From: a bacterium
Lineage (GTDB): Bacteria; UBA9089; CG2-30-40-21; SBAY01
Length of the DNA stretch: 5,406 nt
Direction: 5' to 3'
NCBI GenBank assembly: GCA_030018635.1
Contig: JASEHU010000163.1
Coordinates: 1-5,406, forward strand
The position numbers were made by a program, and so were the translations under genes. Positions 1 to 5,382 of this stretch are shown piece after piece; within the stretch, counting starts at the first letter, position 1; the number at the start of each line of letters is the position of its first letter. The notes under the pieces are model-generated. The model was not told where the DNA came from, did no database searches, and worked only from the letters and a program-made list of their open reading frames with translations.

Positions 1-80
1 TTATACTTTTTTAGATGCCTCACTATAATTAAGCTATAATAGGACACCACCAAAAATTGACGGATGCCTCAACTTGTATC

Positions 81-105
81 AATTATCAATTAATAACTGA
101 TAATT
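81..105. repeat. AT-rich inverted repeat
   Basis: AATTATCA (81-88) and TGATAATT (98-105) are perfect inverted arms around a 9-base loop. TTTT ends the right arm on the plus strand, but no gene is read in that direction. The stem is almost entirely A-T, so it is weak. Related words (AACTGATAA, AACTGATAG) recur in the other noncoding DNA near 1003 and 1449. Confidence 0.45.
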
Positions 106-123
106 TTACCTGCCTTGCTACCA

Positions 124-157
124 AGTGGTTTTAAACCACTTGTGGTTTTAAACCACT
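124..157. repeat. Tandem pair of 17-bp near-palindromes
   Basis: AGTGGTTTTAAACCACT at 124-140 is followed at once by TGTGGTTTTAAACCACT at 141-157, which agrees at 16 of 17 positions. Each unit is itself a palindrome around a single central T: the arms are AAGTGGTTT/AAACCACTT for 123-141 and GTGGTTT/AAACCAC for 142-156. It lies 17 bp beyond the toxin stop. It could form hairpins in the toxin transcript or bind a dimeric protein. No T-tract follows, so it is not a standard intrinsic terminator. Confidence 0.8.
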
Positions 158-174
158 TTCGGCGTAGGCTCTTA

Positions 175-669
175 CTACTCTTCAAAGATTTTATTTGTTG
201 ATTTAAAGGTAATATTATCTTTGGCTCCGATTTCTGTTACAAGTTCGCTAATCTTTTCTTTTGAAAGCAATTCAGATTGCCATAAGGTTCTAAGTAAATC
301 AGGTAAATCCATATAATTGATACCTTCTCTATTGCAAAAATTCTTTACGCTCTTTTCATTAGTTAGCAAACTAAATCTTCTAATCTTACAAACGGCAACA
401 CACTCTCTTTCACCTTCGTCAAAAGAAGCGGGAAGTTCTGATTTAAGCAATATTTCTTCTTCTGTTAGAGGAAGAATTTTAATTTCCCCTCTCTTGATCA
501 AATTAATTATCTCACTGAGCAAAGAACAACCTCTTTTCAAACCATTTCTTAACTCTTCATAAACACCAGGGAGTATTGCAATTTTCTCTGACTTAAAGAT
601 TTCAAAGAGAAGACCTATCTTTTCTATTTTTGCCAGAGTAGAAAGGATGTTAGTATCTATAATAATCAC
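175..669 (-). CDS. PIN-domain toxin, DUF3368/VapC-like (164 aa)
   Basis: Role: PIN-domain toxins are metal-dependent ribonucleases that cut tRNA, rRNA or mRNA. Seen: the N-terminus has the PIN opening strand IIIDTNILS with D5. The middle has DEGERECVAV, with E87 as the second metal ligand. The third motif reads LLTNEKSV (101-108) where relatives usually have TND, so E105 replaces the usual Asp. A fourth acidic position may be D121 or D124 in NYMDLPDLL. The C-terminal tail after about 130 (SKEKISELVTEIG and onward) is charged. Neighbours: it directly follows and overlaps the UPF0175 antitoxin gene by 4 bp, the common pairing for DUF3368-type PIN proteins. The start is GTG (669-667) with no separate strong ribosome site, so it probably depends on translation of the antitoxin. 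The gene looks intact. Activity is uncertain because of the Asp-to-Glu change. Confidence 0.9.
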   Translation of the reverse strand: MIIIDTNILSTLAKIEKIGLLFEIFKSEKIAILPGVYEELRNGLKRGCSLLSEIINLIKRGEIKILPLTEEEILLKSELPASFDEGERECVAVCKIRRFSLLTNEKSVKNFCNREGINYMDLPDLLRTLWQSELLSKEKISELVTEIGAKDNITFKSTNKIFEE

Positions 670-983
670 TTTGCCACCATCCGCTTAATTCTTTTATCCA
701 TTTCTTCCTTTGTATCACATTCAACTACTATTTTTATTCCTCTATCTTCTAATATGCTTTTAAATTCCCACCGGTCCAGTCCGCTAATTTCAGATGCCCT
801 ACCTAAAGTTACCTCTCCCTGTCGATATAATTGAATAGCAGCTTCTAATCTCATTTTAGGCTTTACCGCAAAAAATGTAATTACTGCTTCCTGGACAGCC
901 TCAACCCTGTTCTTAAAAAGTCCTGCCTTAACAACTGCTTCAAGTTCCATTTCCGGAAGGAATACTGAACTTTCACTCTTCAT
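666..983 (-). CDS. UPF0175-family antitoxin (105 aa)
   Basis: Role: by family, a DNA-binding antitoxin that neutralises the toxin encoded next to it and probably represses the shared promoter. Seen: the C-terminal half carries the UPF0175 pattern LYRQGEVTLGRASEISGLDR at 52-71, followed by WEFKSILEDRGI (72-83). This is the small helix-turn-helix-like core (Gly-x-x-[ST]-x-x-x-[AS], then W/F-EF, then RGI). The N-terminal part (LPEMELEAVVKAGLFKNRVEAVQEAVITFFA) resembles a ribbon-helix-helix-like segment. The final residues are basic (KRIKRMVAK). Neighbours: the TGA stop overlaps the toxin's GTG start by 4 bp (GTGA), the usual antitoxin-first order. The length fits the family. MITE copy 1 ends 59 bp upstream of the ATG, so the native promoter region has been altered. 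The family call is firm, and antitoxin activity is inferred from context. Confidence 0.9.
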   Translation of the reverse strand: MKSESSVFLPEMELEAVVKAGLFKNRVEAVQEAVITFFAVKPKMRLEAAIQLYRQGEVTLGRASEISGLDRWEFKSILEDRGIKIVVECDTKEEMDKRIKRMVAK

Positions 984-991
984 GTTTTTTA

Positions 992-1000
992 TCTCCTTTT
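992..1000 (-). promoter_or_regulatory. Shine-Dalgarno site of the UPF0175 gene
   Basis: The minus strand reads AAAAGGAGA shortly before the ATG at 983-981. It supports the start and shows that the antitoxin gene opens its own translation unit, unlike the toxin gene after it. Confidence 0.8.
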
Positions 1001-1034
1001 TATAACTGATAGGAATTGCTTTTTGGACATTTGG

Positions 1035-1042
1035 GATATTAT
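1035..1042. repeat. Target-site duplication, left copy (MITE 1)
   Basis: GATATTAT abuts the first G of the left terminal repeat. The same eight bases follow the last C of the right terminal repeat at 1190-1197. The match is exact and both copies touch the element ends with no gap. Confidence 0.85.
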
Positions 1043-1189
1043 GGGACGGTTCATTTTATCGTTTTTCCTGTGATTTCTTTTGGAAATTAGAAATTGGAAA
1101 TTGGGGAGAAACTTATAATCCTAATTTCCAATTTCCAATTTCAACTCCATCTTTTACCCGCAAGCTTTCACACTAAAGTGAACCATCCC
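1043..1189. mobile_element. MITE copy 1, 147 bp, with 8-bp target duplication
   Basis: The left end begins GGGACGGTTCATTTT (1043-1057). The right end, read on the minus strand, begins GGGATGGTTCACTTT (1189-1175), giving 13 of 15 matching terminal-inverted-repeat positions. Inside is a second inverted repeat of 19 nt with one mismatch (1084-1102 against 1123-1141), built from GGAAATT/AATTTCC words. The element is flanked directly by GATATTAT on both sides (1035-1042 and 1190-1197). It is too short to encode a transposase and has no ORF. This is the structure of a non-autonomous element moved by a transposase acting in trans. Several DDE families make 8-bp duplications, and I cannot name the one responsible. 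Confidence 0.85.
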
Positions 1190-1197
1190 GATATTAT
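1190..1197. repeat. Target-site duplication, right copy (MITE 1)
   Basis: GATATTAT immediately after the element end at 1189 is identical to 1035-1042. An exact octamer at precisely both boundaries is unlikely by chance, even in AT-rich DNA. Confidence 0.85.
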
Positions 1198-1237
1198 TCA
1201 TCTTTTGATTTATCCTCCGAGTTGTCCCTCTTAAGAT

Positions 1238-1245
1238 AGAAATTC
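1238..1245. repeat. Probable target-site duplication, left copy (MITE 2)
   Basis: AGAAATTC abuts the left end of MITE copy 2. Its partner AAAAATTC at 1418-1425 abuts the right end. One of eight bases differs, which fits a point mutation after insertion. Confidence 0.7.
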
Positions 1246-1417
1246 GGGACGGTTCATTTTATCGTTTTTTCTGTGATTTCTTTTGGAAATTAGAAATTGG
1301 AAATTAGAAATTAGGTCTTCGCTTAATTCGTAGACTTGCCACAATCTCTCCCCCCAATTTCCAATTTCTAATTTCCATTTTTTAACCGCAATCTTTCAAA
1401 CAAAAGTGAACCGTCCC
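1246..1417. mobile_element. MITE copy 2, 172 bp, same family and orientation
   Basis: The first 60 bases match copy 1 with a single C/T difference (1246-1305 against 1043-1102). The right end, read on the minus strand, begins GGGACGGTTCACTTT (1417-1403), which is 14 of 15 identical to its left end. An internal inverted repeat of 22 nt is perfect (1284-1305 against 1356-1377) around a 50-nt middle that differs from copy 1. The flanking octamers are AGAAATTC (1238-1245) and AAAAATTC (1418-1425), a 7-of-8 match that fits an older target duplication. The conserved ends and variable centre are typical of a MITE family. Confidence 0.83.
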
Positions 1418-1425
1418 AAAAATTC
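1418..1425. repeat. Probable target-site duplication, right copy (MITE 2)
   Basis: AAAAATTC follows directly after the right terminal repeat of MITE copy 2 and matches 1238-1245 at seven of eight positions. The equal length of both duplications in the window (8 bp) supports the reading. Confidence 0.7.
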
Positions 1426-1487
1426 CCACCAGTAATTAATCCATTACAACTGATAACTAATAGTCTACTGTCTGAATCACAGTTCCA

Positions 1488-2351
1488 TTATAAATATTCA
1501 TCAATCAAAAGTTTCAACTTCTCTTTAACCGTGTGAGGGATTAATTCAGGTCGGGTGATTATCCCATCTTTAAGGGCTGTGGCGCAAACACATTGACGAG
1601 GAGTATCTGGAATTTGTGCAATTACCCTTTTAATCATTTGTTTAGCATGGACTACATTTTTCATTAGATTGTCCAAAACCATTTCTATGGTTACATCTGC
1701 GGCACTTTCATGCCAGACATCATAATCTGTAACCAGGGCAATAGTTGCATAACAAATTTCTGCTTCACGGGCTAATTTAGCCTCCGGTAGATTAGTCATA
1801 CCGATAATATCAAGTCCCCACTGGCGATATATATTAGATTCGGCTCGTGTGGAAAACTGTGGTCCTTCCATACAAATGTAAGTGCCTCCCTGGGTAATAG
1901 AATAGCCTAATTCCTCGCCTGCTAAAAATAGTAATTTACTTAAGGCCGGGCAATATGGGTCGGCAAAACTAATATGTCCCACAGCACCCTCTCCAAAAAA
2001 GGTCTGGGGTCTTGCCTTGGTGCGGTCAAATAATTGGTCAGGAATAACAATATCTAATGGTTTTATCTCTTCCTTTAAACTGCCTACGGCACTGACACTG
2101 ATTATTTGTTCAACCCCTAATGATTTTAAGGCATAGATATTTGCCCTTGAATTTACCTCTGAGGGCAGAATGCAATGTCCTCTTTTATGTCTTGGCAGGA
2201 AGGCAACCTTTTCATTTCCCAATCTACCAATGACAATATCGTCAGACGGTAACCCAAAAGGTGTATTCACCTGCCTTTTTTCAATCTCTTCTAACCCCTC
2301 CATCTGGTAGAGCCCACTGCCTCCAATGACACCAATATTTATTTTTTCCAA
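1488..2351 (-). CDS. mtnP: S-methyl-5'-thioadenosine phosphorylase
   Basis: This cytosolic enzyme of methionine salvage splits 5'-methylthioadenosine with phosphate into adenine and 5-methylthioribose-1-phosphate. Seen: 287 residues, normal for the family. Phosphate-site elements are GGSGLY (10-15) and LPRHKRGH (52-59). SAVGSL lies at 87-92, and the substrate segment MEGPQFSTRAES at 161-172. GMTNLPEAKLAREAEICYA spans 184-202, with M185 in the place of the human MTAP ribose-contacting Met. TDYDVWHE (208-215) has the two Asp (D209, D211) that mark 6-aminopurine (MTAP) rather than guanine/hypoxanthine (PNP) specificity. A C-x-C motif (C254, C256) lies near the C-terminus. The start is TTG, not ATG, chosen because a strong AAGGAGG lies 8 nt upstream and the reading begins exactly where family members begin. 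Neighbours: it overlaps the nucleotidyltransferase gene by 13 bp and is the last gene of the cluster. A related 6-aminopurine phosphorylase activity cannot be excluded. Confidence 0.95.
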   Translation of the reverse strand: MEKINIGVIGGSGLYQMEGLEEIEKRQVNTPFGLPSDDIVIGRLGNEKVAFLPRHKRGHCILPSEVNSRANIYALKSLGVEQIISVSAVGSLKEEIKPLDIVIPDQLFDRTKARPQTFFGEGAVGHISFADPYCPALSKLLFLAGEELGYSITQGGTYICMEGPQFSTRAESNIYRQWGLDIIGMTNLPEAKLAREAEICYATIALVTDYDVWHESAADVTIEMVLDNLMKNVVHAKQMIKRVIAQIPDTPRQCVCATALKDGIITRPELIPHTVKEKLKLLIDEYL

Positions 2352-2809
2352 TTGAATTTCCTCCTTAATTCATTTTTAAAAGCCTCTAATCGTGGGAGTT
2401 CTTCCCTATCTCTTTGCCTATTGGCAGACTTTTTACTTTCAATTATATCCTCAATAGAAGCACAAGGAAATTTGTTACCAATAAGTTTACTACGATTCAT
2501 CGCTTTATCAAAAGATTCTATTCCATCAGGTGCGAATACTATATCAAGAGGAAAAGGGCCACCTCTAATCTGAATAAAATCTTTTCCAGTAATTATTCCT
2601 TCTTCGAGCACTTTATCCATAGCAAATCCAAGTTCCTTTAATGCATCTCTAATCTTTTTGCAATTTTCCTCTGATTTTTTGGGGAATATATCTATGTCTT
2701 GCGTAGTCCCTGGATACCCATAGAGAATAGCACCGCCTTTCCCGATAAAAAGATATTCCACCTTATATTTATTAAAAATTTCTACCAATTCTATGAGTTT
2801 ATTCAGCAT
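2339..2809 (-). CDS. MNT/AbiEii-type small nucleotidyltransferase (156 aa)
   Basis: Seen: residues 22-41 carry the polymerase-beta-type nucleotidyltransferase signature. There is a glycine-rich turn (IGKGGAILYGYPGT) and then TTQDIDIF, whose D38 and D40 are the expected metal-binding pair. A third acidic residue is likely D89 in FPLDIVF. The C-terminal SIEDIIESKKSANRQRDREELPRL (about 118-141) matches the conserved Lys then Arg-x-x-Asp helix seen in this superfamily. The usual Arg before T-x-DID is replaced by Pro-Gly (YPGTTQD). Known: such enzymes transfer NMP from NTP to a protein or RNA target, and several (AbiEii, MenT, MNT of HEPN/MNT) belong to toxin-antitoxin systems. Inferred: an active nucleotidyltransferase, target unknown, working with the preceding 76-residue protein. 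Its ribosome site is weak, so translation is probably coupled to the preceding gene. Its last 13 bp overlap the MTAP gene. Confidence 0.85.
   Translation of the reverse strand: MLNKLIELVEIFNKYKVEYLFIGKGGAILYGYPGTTQDIDIFPKKSEENCKKIRDALKELGFAMDKVLEEGIITGKDFIQIRGGPFPLDIVFAPDGIESFDKAMNRSKLIGNKFPCASIEDIIESKKSANRQRDREELPRLEAFKNELRRKFNWKK
2360..2366 (-). promoter_or_regulatory. Shine-Dalgarno site that fixes the TTG start of mtnP
   Basis: The minus strand reads AAGGAGG, 8 nt before TTG (2351-2349). It lies inside the last codons of the nucleotidyltransferase gene. No in-frame ATG gives a better match to the family's N-terminus, so this site decides the unusual start codon. A strong site probably offsets weak TTG initiation and lets mtnP be translated independently of the upstream gene. 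Confidence 0.85.
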
Positions 2810-3033
2810 TTATAATACCCTAACCACCTATGTAAATTTTCATTTGCCCAGTTCTGATATTCTACCATACTATTAAATATTCGATAAATGGCATCATCCA
2901 GTATAGGGATTTTCATCGGAATAAATCCCAATTCAATTCGCTCTTCAATAGTGCGGGAGAGACCATCTAAATAGTCCAATTTTAATTCTTCTTTCTCATT
3001 TAACTTACCAAAGCGATAAAAAAGTTTTTTCAT
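2803..3033 (-). CDS. Small conserved-looking protein paired with nucleotidyltransferase (76 aa)
   Basis: I do not recognise a named family. Seen: the protein is charged and soluble, with no signal peptide or membrane segment. The N-terminal third is rich in Lys/Glu (FGKLNEKEELKLDYLDGLS), followed by an Arg/Glu stretch (RTIEERIELGF). The C-terminal part is aromatic (three Trp, several Tyr). The ATG overlaps the TPR gene stop by 4 bp (ATGA), with an AAAGGG ribosome site just upstream inside the TPR gene. Its own TGA overlaps the ATG of the nucleotidyltransferase by 7 bp. Known: short proteins with an LS-x-EER-like segment often sit directly before MNT/AbiEii-type nucleotidyltransferases. Inferred: a partner, possibly the antitoxin-like subunit, of the nucleotidyltransferase. 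The tight overlaps at both ends are the main reason to accept such a short gene. Confidence 0.75.
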   Translation of the reverse strand: MKKLFYRFGKLNEKEELKLDYLDGLSRTIEERIELGFIPMKIPILDDAIYRIFNSMVEYQNWANENLHRWLGYYKC

Positions 3034-5366
3034 CTTACACCCTTTAGCGTAACAATCTTGTCCTTAATTAATTCTGCTAATTCTCCTTGAGCATAGATGC
3101 TATTAGGATAGGTTTTTTGTAGCCGTTCATAAGATGAGCAGGCTTTTTTGTAATCCCCTTGTTGTTCACAGCATTCTGCGACATGATATAAGGCATGTGG
3201 GACTAAGTCGGAAGCAGGAAATTCAACTGCCACCCTTTGCCACAATATTTTAGCCTGGTTAAAATCTTCCAGACCATAAAGTATTTCTGCCTTTCCATAG
3301 AGGGCATAGACCGTCCAATAACTATTCGGATAGTCATTAATAAGTTTATCATATTGTTCCATAGCAAATTTATACTTACCATATCCCTGGAATTTACGGG
3401 CACCATCATAAAGGATTTTTGCCTGTTCATCTTTTAGCTTATTGGTGGCGATAATCAATGACTCTTGAGCGGCTTTAGCAAATTTAGTTTTCGGGTAGTT
3501 ATCTACTACCTTTTTGAAATATGTAATAGCCTCTTGTAATTTACCCTGTTCATAAAATTTAATCCCGAGGTTATATTCCTCTTCAACACCTTTTGATGTA
3601 CCCATTTTTGAGATGGTAACCAAATTCTCATTTGCCTCCCTGGCATATTCGGTATCAGGATAATTCTCCTTTATATCTTCAAACCATCCTTTAGCACTTT
3701 TATAATCGCCCAGTTCATAATATCGTCTGGCAATATCGAATTTACGTCTTACTCGGTCATTTTTCATAGCCTCTTGTGCAGAAGCAATGCCGGCTTGTGC
3801 CAGACTGACATACTCGGTATTGGGATAGTCAGTCAATATTTTCTGAAAGGTATTTATCGCCTCAAGATAATCCTTTTCCTGTTGTAATGAAAGTGCCTTT
3901 TTGTATGTATTATAGGCTCCCAGTTCATCTTCTTTGGTTTCCAGTTCAATCAATTTTTCTTCTGCCTCTTCTTTATACTTTGTTTGAGGATATTCCTTGA
4001 CTATTTCTTTGAATCCTTCTTTTGCCCGGTCAAGTTTTTGTTCTTCATAGAGTTTCACTGAATCTTCCCATTTTGCCTTGGCTAACAAATAAGCCTTTTC
4101 TTCTTCGATTAAGGCCATAGACTTGATAGCTAATTTGGCGTATTCACTTTCAGGAAATTCAAGTATTACCCGTTTAAATTCATGGATTGCCTCATCATAA
4201 TTTTTATCTTTAAGTGCCGTTTCCCCTCGTTCATATATTGTCGATGCCTTTTTGTATGAGCCGGCAATCAATTGCTCGTCAATTTTTGTTAATAATTCCT
4301 TTGCCTCATTTACCCACTCATTTTCAGGATATTTTTCGAGCAATTCGTTTAAGGTATTTTTAGCCTCCCTATTTTTTTGCGCCGCATAAAACGATTTGGC
4401 GGTAGATAATAATTCCTTTGCCTTTTTTTCGTTATATTCAAGTTTGATTTTTTCGATAGCCTTTTGTGAAGAGGCCACATATTTACTGTTCGGATATCCT
4501 TTTATTAGTTTTTCAAATGAAGAGATAGCCTCATTATCATTACCTGTGCGGTAATTACACCAGCCAATAGAATAAAGGGTATAATCAACATGTTTACTTT
4601 CCGGATAATCGGCAATTACCTTTTTATACTCCTTTAAAGCCTCCTTGAATTTTTCCTGATAATAAAGGGATTCGGCTATTTTAAGCTGGGCATAATGGGC
4701 GAAACTACTCTTGGGAAATCTCTTTAAAAAATCTTTGAACAAGGAAATAGATTGTTGATAATTCTTAGCCTCAAATGACTCTTTAGCCTTTTGTAATAGT
4801 TCATCTTCGGTTGGCTCAATGGATGCGGTTTTGGGTTTTTCTCTACCTTTTTCTCCGGTCGTAGTAGGTGTGGCGGGTTTAGGAGATGGTATGTATTTTT
4901 CCAGGTTTGTAAGATTATATTTAGCATATTCAGCATCAGGTGTATCAGGATAGCGGTCTTTTAGTTTGGTAAATATCTTTTTAGCATTGGCATAATCACC
5001 TGTTTTCTGGAAAGACTCACCTGCTCTACTCAAGGCGAATTTTGCCATCTCTAATCCTGGATATAAATCGGCTACTTTCTCATAAAGGATGGCCGCCTTT
5101 GCAAAATCACGCTGTTGAAATGAGCATTCAGCTAATCTAAGTCGGACATCTGGAATTTTATCCCCCTGTGGATAAAGGTCTAAGTATTTTTGGTATAACC
5201 CATTGGCTTCATCAAAATTACCGGACTTAAATGTAGTTTCTGCCCGCTCATAAAGGGCTTTATCATCTACCGAAGGTGTTACCTCCTGAGACTGAATATT
5301 TCCACTTATCCCTATAAAGAATAGACAGTATAAAAATCTTATCAGTGATTTTTGTCGAGTAGACAT
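3030..5366 (-). CDS. Secreted TPR-repeat protein, CpoB/BamD-like repeats (778 aa)
   Basis: Seen: an ATG start sits 8 nt after a strong ribosome site (AAAGGAGG, plus-strand 5375-5382). The N-terminus has a basic segment, a hydrophobic core at about residues 11-22 and a likely signal peptidase I site near S26, so export is expected. No lipobox cysteine is visible. The rest is helical repeat: fifteen copies of an aromatic-Pro motif (YPxS/T or FPxS/T) have their Pro at 66, 103, 140, 218, 255, 292, 347, 405, 460, 514, 570, 624, 680, 717 and 753. A Pro/Thr/Lys-rich linker at about 158-187 splits off the first three repeats. Known: this repeat style is typical of periplasmic scaffolds such as CpoB (YbgF) and BamD, which act in envelope constriction or outer-membrane assembly. 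Inferred: a periplasmic scaffold of unknown partner. It is much longer than CpoB (about 260 aa) or BamD (about 245 aa), so neither symbol is justified. Its stop overlaps the next gene's start (ATGA). Confidence 0.93.
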   Translation of the reverse strand: MSTRQKSLIRFLYCLFFIGISGNIQSQEVTPSVDDKALYERAETTFKSGNFDEANGLYQKYLDLYPQGDKIPDVRLRLAECSFQQRDFAKAAILYEKVADLYPGLEMAKFALSRAGESFQKTGDYANAKKIFTKLKDRYPDTPDAEYAKYNLTNLEKYIPSPKPATPTTTGEKGREKPKTASIEPTEDELLQKAKESFEAKNYQQSISLFKDFLKRFPKSSFAHYAQLKIAESLYYQEKFKEALKEYKKVIADYPESKHVDYTLYSIGWCNYRTGNDNEAISSFEKLIKGYPNSKYVASSQKAIEKIKLEYNEKKAKELLSTAKSFYAAQKNREAKNTLNELLEKYPENEWVNEAKELLTKIDEQLIAGSYKKASTIYERGETALKDKNYDEAIHEFKRVILEFPESEYAKLAIKSMALIEEEKAYLLAKAKWEDSVKLYEEQKLDRAKEGFKEIVKEYPQTKYKEEAEEKLIELETKEDELGAYNTYKKALSLQQEKDYLEAINTFQKILTDYPNTEYVSLAQAGIASAQEAMKNDRVRRKFDIARRYYELGDYKSAKGWFEDIKENYPDTEYAREANENLVTISKMGTSKGVEEEYNLGIKFYEQGKLQEAITYFKKVVDNYPKTKFAKAAQESLIIATNKLKDEQAKILYDGARKFQGYGKYKFAMEQYDKLINDYPNSYWTVYALYGKAEILYGLEDFNQAKILWQRVAVEFPASDLVPHALYHVAECCEQQGDYKKACSSYERLQKTYPNSIYAQGELAELIKDKIVTLKGVR

Positions 5367-5374
5367 CTTTTCAA

Positions 5375-5382
5375 CCTCCTTT
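5375..5382 (-). promoter_or_regulatory. Shine-Dalgarno site of the TPR gene
   Basis: The minus strand reads AAAGGAGG, 8 nt before the ATG at 5366-5364. It is a near-perfect anti-16S match and supports the chosen start. No promoter can be assigned because only 24 bases remain upstream in the window. Confidence 0.85.

Larger units (their letters stand above)
984..1487. other. 504-bp intergenic region, mostly MITE DNA
   Basis: This gap lies between the mtnP stop and the antitoxin start. From the left it holds the antitoxin ribosome site (992-1000), MITE copy 1 with its flanking repeats (1035-1197), a 48-bp spacer (1198-1245) and MITE copy 2 (1246-1417 plus flank). About 60 bp of AT-rich DNA lies next to mtnP. 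There is no coding signal on either strand. Removing the elements and one copy of each duplication leaves roughly 170 bp of ancestral spacer. I see no clear intrinsic terminator for mtnP: a short ACTGT/ACAGT hairpin at 1467-1483 has no T-tract. Confidence 0.8.

Noticed and set aside
24..40. Two TATAAT hexamers (24-29 and 35-40) as a plus-strand promoter
   Set aside because: No convincing -35 lies at the right distance, and no plus-strand gene follows. TATAAT is common by chance in DNA this AT-rich.
14..71. Direct repeat GATGCCTCA at 14-22 and 63-71 as a target duplication around a short element
   Set aside because: The 40 bases between show no terminal inverted repeats, and the window edge prevents checking the wider context.
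124..157. CRISPR array
   Set aside because: There are only two 17-bp units, directly adjacent with no spacer, and no cas gene is present.
123..174. Intrinsic terminator for the toxin operon
   Set aside because: The palindromes can fold, but no run of T follows on the minus strand.
317..562. Plus-strand ORF opposite the PIN toxin gene, and similar ORFs at 2352-2641 and 3237-3437, plus minus-strand ORFs at 3203-3430 and 4724-4936
   Set aside because: Each lies inside a well-supported gene in another frame, has low-complexity or unconvincing protein sequence, and lacks a good ribosome site.
1018..1068. Specific sigma-70 promoter for the antitoxin using TAATAT (minus strand, around 1036-1041) as -10
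   Set aside because: The hexamer 17 bp upstream is far from TTGACA, so I cannot support a named promoter.
1043..1417. REP/RAYT-type palindromes as an explanation for the GGGACGG repeats
   Set aside because: REP elements moved by tyrosine (Y1) transposases do not leave target duplications. The 8-bp duplications at both copies favour a DDE-type MITE.
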